Part shown: in pieces, positions 9,039 to 17,406 of the stretch
Layout: the number at the start of each line of letters is the position of its first letter
How positions within the stretch are numbered: the first letter of the stretch is position 1
NCBI GenBank assembly: GCA_023663185.1
Contig: JAMPHY010000018.1
Span: forward strand, 1 to 59,871
Length of the DNA: 59,871 nucleotides
Direction of reading: 5' to 3'
Source: Clostridiales bacterium
GTDB lineage: Bacteria > Bacillota > Clostridia > Lachnospirales > Lachnospiraceae
The notes under the pieces: model-generated
What the model was told of the DNA's origin: nothing
Databases searched by the model: none
The model's input: only the letters and a program-made list of their open reading frames with translations
Made by a program: the position numbers and the translations under genes

Positions 9039-10043
9039 TTATTGATTTTTATTTTTTTCGATTGTGGTGCCGCCGTAAGCATAAGTGACTGGCAGGCATA
9101 CAAGCGGCGGTTTGGTCTGCATATTTTCCTGCAGGAGAAGTTCTACACACATCTTAGCGATTTCGGGGACCGGCTGTACTATCGTGGAGCAGGTATATTC
9201 CATGTTTCCGAAACGCCGCGTGCCGTCAAAGCCTATTACTTGTACGTCTGCGGGGACTTTTATCTTGAGCTTGTTAAGCATCTTGATTACCGAGAAGGCA
9301 AGATTGTCCGTTACGCAGAAAATCCCGTCAAAGTTAAGTTTGCCGCCTGATATATTATCTGTAAGAAATTTCTCAAATTCTTCAAAAGAATCTCCGTCGT
9401 TGAGGATTTTCATTTCATATTTAAGTCCGCGTGAGAGACAGCCGTTTTCAAATCCGGCTTTCCGCTTGTTAGGCTCGTTATTTAAGGAAGAGCCGATTCG
9501 CATAAATGCGACGTTTTTACAGCCTAAATCGGCAAGCGTCTCGGCAGCAAGCTGTCCGCCGGCAAAGTTATCGCAGGCGACGCAGGGGATTGTAGGCCCC
9601 ATTGAGCGATCGATTGATACAAAAGGGGTGTTTGCTTCTACTATAAGATTAGGATTATAAGTCAGTCCTATAATTCCGTCCACTTTATTCTGCTGCGCCA
9701 TTGTAACGTATTCCTGCTCAAGTCCCGGATCATAGTCCGTAGAACAGAGCAGCATACGGTAGTTTCTTTTTAAAAGCACTAGATTTATATGGTAGGTGAG
9801 CGCAGCAAAAAAAGGAGTGTATGTGTTGGGGACAAGAAGGGCGACGGTATAAGTCTTATTTGCCTTAAGTCCTCTTGCATAACTGTTTACATGGTAATTA
9901 AGTTTCTTGATTGCCTCTTCTACCCGTACTTTATAGGCTTCGCCTACCGGCAGCCCGTTGACGACTTTGGATACCGTGCCAAGCGCCACGTCTGCCTCTC
10001 TTGCTACATCTTTCATGGTAGGAGCTGCGTTTTCTTTTTTCAT
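9039..10043 (-). CDS. LacI-family transcriptional regulator of the fructoside operon
   Basis: A 334-residue regulator with the LacI-type helix-turn-helix at the N-terminus (MKDVAREADVALGTVSKVVNG, residues 10-30), hinge helix LNYHVNSYARGLK, then a periplasmic-binding-protein-like sugar domain (about 65-330; TYTVALLVPN, VDGIIGL, IGFDG). It is divergent from the ABC transporter/GH32/fructokinase genes, and two copies of an 11-bp LacI-type operator lie in the 348-bp gap, so it very likely represses that operon and perhaps itself. The inducer is probably a fructoside or its product. GGAG precedes the ATG at 10043. Confidence 0.92.
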   Translation of the reverse strand: MKKENAAPTMKDVAREADVALGTVSKVVNGLPVGEAYKVRVEEAIKKLNYHVNSYARGLKANKTYTVALLVPNTYTPFFAALTYHINLVLLKRNYRMLLCSTDYDPGLEQEYVTMAQQNKVDGIIGLTYNPNLIVEANTPFVSIDRSMGPTIPCVACDNFAGGQLAAETLADLGCKNVAFMRIGSSLNNEPNKRKAGFENGCLSRGLKYEMKILNDGDSFEEFEKFLTDNISGGKLNFDGIFCVTDNLAFSVIKMLNKLKIKVPADVQVIGFDGTRRFGNMEYTCSTIVQPVPEIAKMCVELLLQENMQTKPPLVCLPVTYAYGGTTIEKNKNQ

Positions 10044-10086
10044 ATCAATCTCCGTAGGGTTCGGAAGTCTCGTGCTAATTTATAAG

Positions 10087-10115
10087 ATTATAGTGTCAAA
10101 AATGAACCGAACCAA
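10087..10115 (-). promoter_or_regulatory. Sigma-A-type promoter for the LacI-type regulator
   Basis: Read on the minus strand, TTGGTT (10115-10110) is followed after 17 bases by TATAAT (10092-10087). The perfect -10, correct spacing and position 44 bp before the regulator start make this the likely promoter. Confidence 0.65.
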
Positions 10116-10185
10116 TTCATAATAATTACATATCGCTATTATAATGTAAAGAAAAGGATTTGTAAAGTAATGCGGGCAATGCACA

Positions 10186-10196
10186 TGAAACGTTAT
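10186..10196 (+). promoter_or_regulatory. LacI-type operator, distal copy
   Basis: TGAAACGTTAT, with the central CG typical of LacI-family operators. It is the exact reverse complement of the site at 10360-10370, 174 bp away. It lies upstream of both divergent promoters and could support DNA looping. The rest of the gap (10200-10310) is AT-rich with no other feature I can name. Confidence 0.65.
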
Positions 10197-10314
10197 ATAA
10201 AATATTGCAATAATTTTCAAAATACCAATTAAACATATATAACAAAAAAGCACAAACAAAATTGTATAAAACGACTAAAATTATAAAAAATGACTATATT
10301 TTACAGGTGAAATG

Positions 10315-10343
10315 TTGACTTTATAAAAATATGATGATATATT
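10315..10343 (+). promoter_or_regulatory. Promoter of the fructoside utilisation operon
   Basis: TTGACT (10315-10320), a 17-base spacer and TATATT (10338-10343) make a good sigma-A promoter 49 bp upstream of the first permease gene. The proximal operator starts 16 bases after the -10, so bound repressor would block initiation. Confidence 0.75.
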
Positions 10344-10359
10344 TATAAACACAATATAA

Positions 10360-10370
10360 ATAACGTTTCA
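10360..10370 (+). promoter_or_regulatory. LacI-type operator, proximal copy
   Basis: ATAACGTTTCA, the inverted copy of the distal site, placed just downstream of the expected transcription start. This is a classical repression position. Confidence 0.7.
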
Positions 10371-10391
10371 CGAAAAGAAAGGAGAGAGGTT

Positions 10392-11333
10392 ATGAGTAAG
10401 AACAAGTCGGCGGCTGCCGGACCACAGGTTATGACGGCAAGACCGCTGAAAAGACGTTTAATGGACAACTGGCAGTTGTATGCGATGCTGATTGTTCCGG
10501 TTGTACTAACGATTGTTTATAAGTACATACCTATGTACGGCATACAGATTGCTTTTAGGGATTACAAGGCGAGTCGTGGCTTTTTAGGGAGCGAATGGGT
10601 AGGCTTTGAATGGTTTACACGCTTCTTTAGCGCTCCGACATTCGGACGTATGATGAAAAATACGATTTTGCTGAGCCTTTTTAGTCTGTTGTGGAGCTTT
10701 CCGATTCCGATAATACTTGCGCTGATGTTAAACCAGATGCGCTTCCAGCGTTTTAAGAGAGTTACGCAGACAGTGCTTTATGCGCCGCACTTTATTTCGA
10801 CTATGGTTATCTGCGGTATGATTCGTATTTTCCTTAGTCCCTCTGGCGGCTTGATTAACCTTATCGCAGGAACGAGTATTGATTTTCTTACAGAATCTAG
10901 CGCTTTTCGTACTATTTATATAGCTTCTGGCATATGGCAGGACGCAGGCTGGGGAATCATCGTTTACATGGCTACGCTCTCCAATGTTGATACTTCGCTT
11001 TATGAAGCTGCGAAGGTAGACGGCGCCTCTTTGTTCCAGCGTATTCTCCATATAGATATTCCGGCGCTGACCTCGATTATGGTGCTAAACCTGATTATGA
11101 GCGCGGGCGGTTTGATGAATGTAGGATTTGAAAAAGTCTGGCTGTTACAGACCGATTTGAATAAGGCAACAAGTGACGTTATCGCGGTATATGTTTACCA
11201 ACAGGGTATCGAAAATGCCAAGTACAGTTATTCCACGGCGGTAGGACTGTTTAATACGGCAATCAATATTATTCTGCTTATCATAGTTAATAAGATAGCA
11301 GGCAAGATATCCGAAGATACAAGCTTTATTTAG
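10392..11333 (+). CDS. ABC sugar permease, LplB type
   Basis: A 313-residue integral membrane protein with about six helices and the cytoplasmic EAA loop EAAKVDGASLFQRILHIDIPAL, which docks on the ATPase. The N-terminus (WQLYAMLIVPVVLTIVYKYIPMYGIQIAFRDY) is typical of the LplB/COG4209 group of carbohydrate permeases. First gene of the operon; the ATG at 10392 follows GGAGAGAGG. It works with the next permease and the 562-residue binding lipoprotein. No ATPase gene is present in the operon. Confidence 0.93.
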   Translation: MSKNKSAAAGPQVMTARPLKRRLMDNWQLYAMLIVPVVLTIVYKYIPMYGIQIAFRDYKASRGFLGSEWVGFEWFTRFFSAPTFGRMMKNTILLSLFSLLWSFPIPIILALMLNQMRFQRFKRVTQTVLYAPHFISTMVICGMIRIFLSPSGGLINLIAGTSIDFLTESSAFRTIYIASGIWQDAGWGIIVYMATLSNVDTSLYEAAKVDGASLFQRILHIDIPALTSIMVLNLIMSAGGLMNVGFEKVWLLQTDLNKATSDVIAVYVYQQGIENAKYSYSTAVGLFNTAINIILLIIVNKIAGKISEDTSFI

Positions 11334-11343
11334 GAGGTGCGGT

Positions 11344-12252
11344 ATGAATGCAAAAACAAAATCAGGAAAACTGAGAGGATTTTCCGAAAAGACCAGCGAC
11401 ATAATTCTGGTGGTTATTTGTGCAATATTTTTGTTTATAGTTGCCTATCCGTTATACTATATATTGATTGCTTCAGTATCGAATCCGTATGATGTATATG
11501 CGGGCAAGACTTTCCTTTTGCCGAGTCAGTTTACCTTAGACGGCTATAAGTCGGTATTTGCCGATCCGCAGATTTTGACAGGTCTTTTGAACAGCTTTAA
11601 ATATACTATAATAGGAACAATATTTTCCGTAGTAATGCTTTATCTGTCGGCGTATCCGCTCAGCGTAAAGGACTTGCCGGGCAGGAAATTTATAAGTATT
11701 TTCTTCATAATAACGATGTACTTCGGCGGCGGAATGGTTCCGACATATCTGGTTGTAAAGAATACCGGGCTGATTAATAATATATGGGCGCTCTTTTTAC
11801 CGGGCGGCGTAGCAGTCGGCAATATGATTATTGTAAGGAATTTCTTTGAAAACAGTATTCCGAAGGAAATGATAGAGGCGGCGGAGATAGACGGAGCTTC
11901 CAAATGGACGACGTTCATCAAAATAGTCGTTCCATTAAGCCGTTCCATCATGGCGGTTATGGTGGTATTCAGCATGGTAGCTTACTGGAACGACTGGTTT
12001 ACGGCGATGATTTACCTTCCGTCACCAAACAAGGCTCCGCTTCCGCTTGTACTGCGTAATATTCTGATTAAGAGCTCCGCAAGCGCAAGTCAGGCAAGCA
12101 CCATATCGGGCGGTTTTGCCGAACTGAATAAAATGGTAGAGATGATTAAGTTTTCGTCTATTATTATAGCGGCGCTGCCGATGCTTATTATATATCCGTT
12201 TGTGCAGAAGTATTTTGAAAAAGGCTTTATGGCAGGCGCGGTTAAGGGTTAA
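11344..12252 (+). CDS. ABC sugar permease, YtcP/MalG type
   Basis: A 302-residue permease with about six helices and the EAA loop EAAEIDGASKWTTFIKIVVP. It belongs to the COG0395 group that pairs with LplB-type permeases. GGAGGTGCGGT precedes the ATG at 11344, 10 bp after the previous stop, so the two subunits are translated as a pair. It forms the membrane channel of the importer with the upstream permease. Confidence 0.93.
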   Translation: MNAKTKSGKLRGFSEKTSDIILVVICAIFLFIVAYPLYYILIASVSNPYDVYAGKTFLLPSQFTLDGYKSVFADPQILTGLLNSFKYTIIGTIFSVVMLYLSAYPLSVKDLPGRKFISIFFIITMYFGGGMVPTYLVVKNTGLINNIWALFLPGGVAVGNMIIVRNFFENSIPKEMIEAAEIDGASKWTTFIKIVVPLSRSIMAVMVVFSMVAYWNDWFTAMIYLPSPNKAPLPLVLRNILIKSSASASQASTISGGFAELNKMVEMIKFSSIIIAALPMLIIYPFVQKYFEKGFMAGAVKG

Positions 12253-12263
12253 TGAATGATAGT

Positions 12264-12293
12264 GATAGTTGAAGGGCTTTAACGCCTTCTATC
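12264..12293 (+). other. Intercistronic hairpin before the binding-protein gene
   Basis: GATA..GAAGG (12264-12275) pairs with CCTTCTATC (12285-12293) with a small bulge, in the 63-bp gap between permease and binding-protein genes. It has no T-tract, so it is not a good terminator. Such stem-loops often stabilise a transcript segment and allow uneven subunit levels. Confidence 0.45.
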
Positions 12294-12315
12294 GTATCGG
12301 AAAGGAAATCAAATT

Positions 12316-14004
12316 ATGAGAAAGCATAAAGAATGTAATTATGGAAAAAAGCTTGCGCTTGTCATACTTACGATAGGCGCGGCAATGTCAATAACGGCAT
12401 GTGGAAATAAAGATTACGGACATCATGAAAAAGGCGTTGCCAATACGGATACTTCTCAGACTGAATTTGACATTATGGGCGGACAGAGCGCGCTTAGCAA
12501 AGGCTATGACGACAACGTGGTTTTGAACAAACTCATGGAGGAAACCGGAATCAATATAGAGTGGACCACTATGAGCGAGTCGCTTGGCGAGCAGGTTAAT
12601 ATCCGTATCGCAGGAGATGAGCTTCCGGACGCTTTTATGGGCGTAGGTTTTAGCAATTACGATATCTCACGTTATGGCGATGACGGCACGTTTATCGACT
12701 TGACGCCATATCTGACAGAGGAATATATGCCTAACTTAAGTAAGATTTTAGAGGAAAATCCTGATATAAAAAGCGCGATTACTATGGACGACGGATATAT
12801 TTATGGGCTTCCTTCAGGAGAGCGCATGGGAACGGCAGGTATAGGCGCGCCGGAGGATTACAGTATCTATTCGATTCCTCAGTTTGCCATGATTAATAAG
12901 GCGTGGTTGGACGATTTAGGGCTTGAGATGCCGACTACTTTAGATGAACTTCATGATGTGCTCAAAGCGTTTAAGGATAACGATATGAGCGCGAAATATT
13001 ACGGCAATGCCGCAGGCAGTACTATTCCCATGAGTACGGGCTTCGACCAGTGGTGCTGGGGACAGAATATTTTCTATGCAGGCTTTGGATTTACCAACTG
13101 GCCGAATGACGTCTGCAATGATTTGGTTCTAAATGCTGACGGCAGCGTTGAATTTATGTGTGTTACCGATGAGTACCGCGAAGCGATTACTTATTTTCAT
13201 GACTGGTATGCGGAAGGGCTGATGGACCTTGAAATGTTCAGCCAGTCGGATACGCAGTTGATTTCCAAATGCTCACAAGGCTATGTCGGAGTATCGACAT
13301 GGTGGTATATCGAAGAGTTGATGGGCGATTATGCGGACGACTATGTATTTTTGCCGATTTTGGACGGACCGGACGGCACGCACAATGTCACAATTCGTAC
13401 CGGCGGCGGAATCAGCAGCGGACAGCTCAATATTACTAAAGCTTGTAAGAGTCCGGCTAATCTGCTAAAATTCTATGATAGATGGTATGATCCGGAGATA
13501 GTTATGCAGCTTCAATACGGACCTATTGGCGTATACTTCACCGGACAGGATGAAGATGGAGTATGGCTGAGCATTTCCGATGAGGAGAGCCGTGAGAAAT
13601 ATGGAAAAGGTTCAGGCGAACTTAAAGGCGAACTCGAGGTAGCGGGACCGAAGCTTATCTTAAGCGACTATTATAAGACGACATTTAAAATGGAAGACCG
13701 CGCCATTGAGCGTTTGACGGATCTGTATGATTTTTGGATGCCTTATGTGGACAGCAAGAGCGTTTATCCGGTAGACTGCGTATTTACCGGCAGGGAATTG
13801 GACGATATCGACTGGTATAAGGCGGATTTTGAAAGCGCAGTATCCGAGCAGGAAGGTCTGTGGATTAAGAACGGCGGACCTAACGATGAAGAGTGGGAGG
13901 CTTATATTAAGCATTTGCGGGATAAGTGCGGTATGGATAAGCTGCTTAATGTGTATCAGAATGCGTATAATCGGTATGCGGGAGTGGAAAGTGCGGATAA
14001 TTGA
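12316..14004 (+). CDS. Extracellular solute-binding lipoprotein (LipO/YtcQ type)
   Basis: A 562-residue ABC binding protein. The signal peptide ends at the lipobox ITAC with Cys 29; a Ser/Thr/Asp linker follows, then a large two-lobe binding domain. Length (about 550) and position after LplB- and YtcP-type permeases match the large carbohydrate-binding lipoproteins of this importer class. Acts on the outer membrane face, presumably binding sucrose or fructo-oligosaccharides, judging by the GH32 and fructokinase genes downstream; the ligand cannot be read from sequence. AAAGGA lies ten bases before the ATG at 12316. Confidence 0.92.
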   Translation: MRKHKECNYGKKLALVILTIGAAMSITACGNKDYGHHEKGVANTDTSQTEFDIMGGQSALSKGYDDNVVLNKLMEETGINIEWTTMSESLGEQVNIRIAGDELPDAFMGVGFSNYDISRYGDDGTFIDLTPYLTEEYMPNLSKILEENPDIKSAITMDDGYIYGLPSGERMGTAGIGAPEDYSIYSIPQFAMINKAWLDDLGLEMPTTLDELHDVLKAFKDNDMSAKYYGNAAGSTIPMSTGFDQWCWGQNIFYAGFGFTNWPNDVCNDLVLNADGSVEFMCVTDEYREAITYFHDWYAEGLMDLEMFSQSDTQLISKCSQGYVGVSTWWYIEELMGDYADDYVFLPILDGPDGTHNVTIRTGGGISSGQLNITKACKSPANLLKFYDRWYDPEIVMQLQYGPIGVYFTGQDEDGVWLSISDEESREKYGKGSGELKGELEVAGPKLILSDYYKTTFKMEDRAIERLTDLYDFWMPYVDSKSVYPVDCVFTGRELDDIDWYKADFESAVSEQEGLWIKNGGPNDEEWEAYIKHLRDKCGMDKLLNVYQNAYNRYAGVESADN

Positions 14005-14013
14005 TTGCTTGAC

Positions 14014-14126
14014 GAGTCTAGGCCAAAAACAGAAAATTTACTTCGTAAATTATCTGTAACAAAAACGGGGCTCCATGCCTGAAAAGCGGTAAGTCGCCCC
14101 TTATTTTGTTCATTTAGGCTAGACTC
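14014..14126 (+). repeat. Inverted-repeat element in the GH32 leader (copy 2)
   Basis: A 113-bp element bounded by GAGTCTAGGCC (14014-14024) and GGCTAGACTC (14117-14126). Inside are two hairpins: the 27-base near-palindrome at 14030-14056, shared with the flotillin leader, and GGGGC/GCCCC (14067-14071 and 14096-14100), the latter followed by TTATTTTGTT. The second hairpin could act as a terminator or attenuator between the binding-protein and GH32 genes. The terminal inverted repeats suggest a MITE-like origin. Confidence 0.65.
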
Positions 14127-14149
14127 TGGTGAAAGGGGTATGATTGATT

Positions 14150-15637
14150 ATGACAAGTCAGACTTTGCGTGAGGCAAGAAAATATGAGGAAACTTTTGAA
14201 AAAACAATTTCGCCTGATGAGCGTCCGGAGTTTCATTTATCGGCGCGGACGGGCTGGATGAATGATCCGAACGGATTTTCATACTTTAATGGCAAATATC
14301 ATATGTTCTATCAGTATCACCCCTATGATTCACACTGGGGACCGATGCACTGGGGACACGCGGTAAGCGACGATTTGCTGCATTGGGAATATCTTCCGGC
14401 AGCGCTTGCGCCGGACGAGGCTTGTGATAGAGATGGTTGTTTCTCTGGAAGCGCGGTTACGCTTCCAGACGGCAGACATCTGCTTATGTATACCGGCGTC
14501 TTGCATGAAAGCCAGCATAACGGAGTTCCCCGCGACATACAGACTCAGTGCCTTGCCGTAGGCGATGGAGTAGACTATGAAAAATACGAAGGCAATCCGG
14601 TGCTGACTGAGGGTGACTTGCCAAAAGACGCCAGCCGTTATGATTTTAGGGATCCGAAGCTGTGGCAGAAAGAAGATGGTACATACCGCTGCGTTACCGG
14701 AAACTGCACGATGGACGGAGATGGACAGATACTTTTGTTTGAGAGTCCTGACGGATTCAAGTGGAATTTTAAAAAGGTGCTGGTTAAAAATAACGACCGT
14801 TATGGTAAGATGTGGGAATGTCCGGACTTTTTTAAGCTGGACGGAAAATGGGTGTTGATTACCAGTCCGCAGGATATGCTGCCTTATGAGTTTGAATACC
14901 ATAACGGTAACGGTACGCTCTGCCTTATCGGTGATTATAATGAGGAGACTGACGAATTTAGAGAGCAGCATAATCAGGCGGTGGATTATGGCATTGACTT
15001 CTATGCGCCGCAGACCATGCTCGCACCCGACGGGCGCCGTATTATGATTGGCTGGCTGCAGAATTGGGATACCTGTAATTTCCGTTCGCAGAACATGGCG
15101 TGGTTTGGACAGATGAGCATTCCGCGTGAATTGTCTATTAAGAACGGCAGACTCTATCAGACTCCGATAAGGGAAATAGAGAGTATCCGCACTAATAAGG
15201 TTGAGTATAAAGATGTGGCTTTATCGGGCAATATAAGCCTAGATGGAGTAAAAGGCCGCAAAATTGAGATGGAAATAGAAATCCGCCCTGAAAATAAGGA
15301 CGATATATATCGTAAGTTTGCTCTGCGTCTTGCACAGAATGAGCGGTATTTTACGTCGTTAAGCTTTCACCCGCGGGATTCCATCTTAAAAATCGACAGG
15401 AAGTTTTCCGGCTTTAGAAGGGCGATTATCCATCAGAGGCGGAGTCTGGTGAACAGCGAGGGCGGAGAGCTGAAACTAAGAATTATCCTTGACAGATTCA
15501 GCATGGAAGTGTTTGTGAATGACGGCGAACAGGCGCTTAGCGCAACCCTTTATACCGAGCAGGCAGCGGACGGGATTTCTTTCTTTGCAGACGGGAATGT
15601 GAAGCTTGATGTGGTAAAGTATGATTTGGAGTGCTGA
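14150..15637 (+). CDS. GH32 beta-fructofuranosidase / sucrose hydrolase
   Basis: A 495-residue glycoside hydrolase family 32 enzyme. The three hallmark blocks are present: WMNDPNG with nucleophile Asp 39, FRDP near 166, and WECPDFF with acid/base Glu near 223. The five-bladed propeller is followed by the GH32 C-terminal beta-sandwich (about 350-495). There is no signal peptide, so it acts in the cytosol on imported sucrose or short fructans, releasing fructose for the adjacent fructokinase. Because uptake is by an ABC importer rather than a PTS, the substrate is probably not phosphorylated. The ATG at 14150 sits 11 bases after AAAGGGG; an in-frame TTG lies two codons earlier. Confidence 0.94.
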   Translation: MTSQTLREARKYEETFEKTISPDERPEFHLSARTGWMNDPNGFSYFNGKYHMFYQYHPYDSHWGPMHWGHAVSDDLLHWEYLPAALAPDEACDRDGCFSGSAVTLPDGRHLLMYTGVLHESQHNGVPRDIQTQCLAVGDGVDYEKYEGNPVLTEGDLPKDASRYDFRDPKLWQKEDGTYRCVTGNCTMDGDGQILLFESPDGFKWNFKKVLVKNNDRYGKMWECPDFFKLDGKWVLITSPQDMLPYEFEYHNGNGTLCLIGDYNEETDEFREQHNQAVDYGIDFYAPQTMLAPDGRRIMIGWLQNWDTCNFRSQNMAWFGQMSIPRELSIKNGRLYQTPIREIESIRTNKVEYKDVALSGNISLDGVKGRKIEMEIEIRPENKDDIYRKFALRLAQNERYFTSLSFHPRDSILKIDRKFSGFRRAIIHQRRSLVNSEGGELKLRIILDRFSMEVFVNDGEQALSATLYTEQAADGISFFADGNVKLDVVKYDLEC

Positions 15638-15688
15638 ATGGGAAATACGACGGTTGAGTGAAAGTGACGGGAAAGGAACAGGATTAAC

Positions 15689-16648
15689 ATGAAAAATTTT
15701 GATGTAGTCGCTCTTGGGGAACTGTTGATTGATTTTACCCAGAATGGAACCAGCGCGCAGGGGAATGCGGTGTATGAAGCTAATCCGGGAGGCGCGCCCT
15801 GCAATGTTCTTGCCATGCTTAATAAAATGGGCAGAAGGACCGCCTTTATCGGCAAAGTCGGACGTGATATCTTTGGCAACCGTTTAAAAGCTGTGCTGGA
15901 AGATGTAGGAATTGATACGTCTAACCTTATTATAGCTGATGACGTCCGTACTACGCTTGCCTTTGTGGAAACTTTTCCGGACGGCGACAGGGATTTTTCC
16001 TTCTATCGTAATCCCGGCGCGGATATGATGCTGCGTAAGGAAGAATTGAATATGGAGCTGCTTCGGGATACGAAGATATTCCACTTTGGCACCTTGTCCA
16101 TGACTCATGAAGATGTGCGGCAGGCGACTAAAGCGGCAATAGTAACGGCAAAGGAGAGCGGCGCGCTGATTTCCTTTGATCCGAATCTGCGCCCGCCTCT
16201 GTGGAAGTCTTTGGACGAAGCGAAAGAGCAGTTTGCATACGGCTTTGCACAGTGCGATATCCTGAAAATATCGGATAATGAAATACAGTGGTTTACAGGG
16301 GAAGACGACTTCGATGTGGGGATAAGCAAATTAAAAGAGCGGTATGATATCCCGCTTATCGTGCTTTCGATGGGAAAGGCGGGGAGCCGCGCTTACTATA
16401 AAGATTTGCGCGTGGAGGCTGCACCTTTTCTACAGAGTGGCACAATCGAGACAACCGGCGCGGGTGACACGTTCGGCGCATGCTGCCTGCATTATGTTCT
16501 AGAGTACGGGCTTGATAGTCTGGACGAAGAAAAGCTGGCAAAGATGTTGACATTTGCAAATGCGGCTGCTTCCATCATCACGACCAGAAAGGGTGCGCTT
16601 AGGGTGATGCCTGAGATTAGAGAGGTGGAGGAGCTTATCAGGCGGTGA
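15689..16648 (+). CDS. PfkB-family fructokinase
   Basis: A 319-residue ribokinase-fold sugar kinase: the N-terminal signature is in NPGGAPCNVLAMLNKMG, and the C-terminal TTGAGDTFGA carries the catalytic Asp near 255. It follows the GH32 gene by 51 bp with a GGAAAGGAACAGG ribosome region. By context it converts fructose released by GH32 to fructose 6-phosphate for glycolysis. It is the last gene of the operon. Fructokinase is the best reading; other PfkB substrates cannot be excluded from sequence alone. Confidence 0.92.
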   Translation: MKNFDVVALGELLIDFTQNGTSAQGNAVYEANPGGAPCNVLAMLNKMGRRTAFIGKVGRDIFGNRLKAVLEDVGIDTSNLIIADDVRTTLAFVETFPDGDRDFSFYRNPGADMMLRKEELNMELLRDTKIFHFGTLSMTHEDVRQATKAAIVTAKESGALISFDPNLRPPLWKSLDEAKEQFAYGFAQCDILKISDNEIQWFTGEDDFDVGISKLKERYDIPLIVLSMGKAGSRAYYKDLRVEAAPFLQSGTIETTGAGDTFGACCLHYVLEYGLDSLDEEKLAKMLTFANAAASIITTRKGALRVMPEIREVEELIRR

Positions 16649-16683
16649 GGCACAGCGGTTTAAGCTGGCAAGTAAGACGGGGC

Positions 16684-16712
16684 GGTATTTGAGGTGAGAA
16701 ATGCCTTATTAT
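16684..16712 (+). terminator. Possible terminator after fructokinase
   Basis: GGTATTT (16684-16690) pairs with AAATGCC (16699-16705) around an 8-base loop and is followed by TTATTATATT. The stem is short and the T-tract broken, so this is a weak call. Confidence 0.4.
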
Positions 16713-16829
16713 ATTGGTAACATGTATTTTGAAAAATCTATATACGAAATGTAAATTGGTATCATAAATTGATAATTTGAATATACTATTATACAGTTAA
16801 ACAAATTTTTTTATTTTCCGATAAAATAA

Positions 16830-16860
16830 TTGACTATTTTTATAAAATGTATGTTACAAT
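16830..16860 (+). promoter_or_regulatory. Possible promoter of the Panacea toxin-antitoxin pair
   Basis: TTGACT (16830-16835) and TACAAT (16855-16860), spaced by 19 bases, which is longer than ideal. A second candidate -10, TAGAAT, lies at 16899-16904. The region 16720-16930 is strongly AT-rich with no open frame of note. Confidence 0.4.
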
Positions 16861-16938
16861 GAAACTGTAAAGTGGTTTATATTTGTGAAGTAATATGTTA
16901 GAATAGCCAAACATCGATTTTGAAAGGAGGTTCAATAT

Positions 16939-17406
16939 ATGCAAAATTCAAAATTTGTAGGAAAAGCTTTATATGATATGTATGTATCACGCTTTGGCGA
17001 AAGCATGGATGAAATGAAGATGCATAAATTGATGTATTTTGCTCAGAGAGAGTCATTAATGGATACAGACAACCTTCTTTTTGATGAAGTTTTTTTCGGC
17101 TGGAAATTTGGTCCGGTGTTGATGAGTGTAAGAGAAGAGTACAGAAAGGCTACTCCATATTATGATGTGGCGCAGTCTGTTGATGAATATACCAGTTCGC
17201 TTCTTGAGAGGGTATTAGCCAGATATGCGGAGCGTACTTCGTGGAGCCTTAGCAGGCTTTCACATGATGAGGTGTCATGGAAACATGCACGCGAAGGATT
17301 AGATCCAGAGGATAACGGAAACGTTCCTTTGACAGAGAAAATGATGAGAGTCGATGCAGTCAGAGAAAAGGCTCAAAGAAAATATAATGAAAAGGCGCAG
17401 GTATGA
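16939..17406 (+). CDS. Panacea (DUF4065) domain antitoxin-like protein
   Basis: A 155-residue protein of the Panacea/DUF4065 (SocA-like) family, recognisable by the N-terminal run KLMYFAQRESLM, by FFGWKFGPVLMSVREEY, and by the later LSHDEVSWKHAREG. Panacea domains are antitoxins that neutralise many unrelated toxins encoded next to them. AAAGGAGG stands before the ATG at 16939, and the next gene overlaps by 4 bp (ATGA), which fits translational coupling. Upstream DNA is AT-rich and unlike the neighbouring sugar operon, suggesting separate acquisition. Family call is good; the antitoxin role is inferred from family and gene pairing. Confidence 0.88.
   Translation: MQNSKFVGKALYDMYVSRFGESMDEMKMHKLMYFAQRESLMDTDNLLFDEVFFGWKFGPVLMSVREEYRKATPYYDVAQSVDEYTSSLLERVLARYAERTSWSLSRLSHDEVSWKHAREGLDPEDNGNVPLTEKMMRVDAVREKAQRKYNEKAQV

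Noticed and set aside
14140-14149. Earlier start codons for the GH32 gene (ATG 14140, TTG 14144)
   Set aside because: The ATG at 14140 is in another frame and the TTG lies close to the ribosome site; ATG 14150 fits best.
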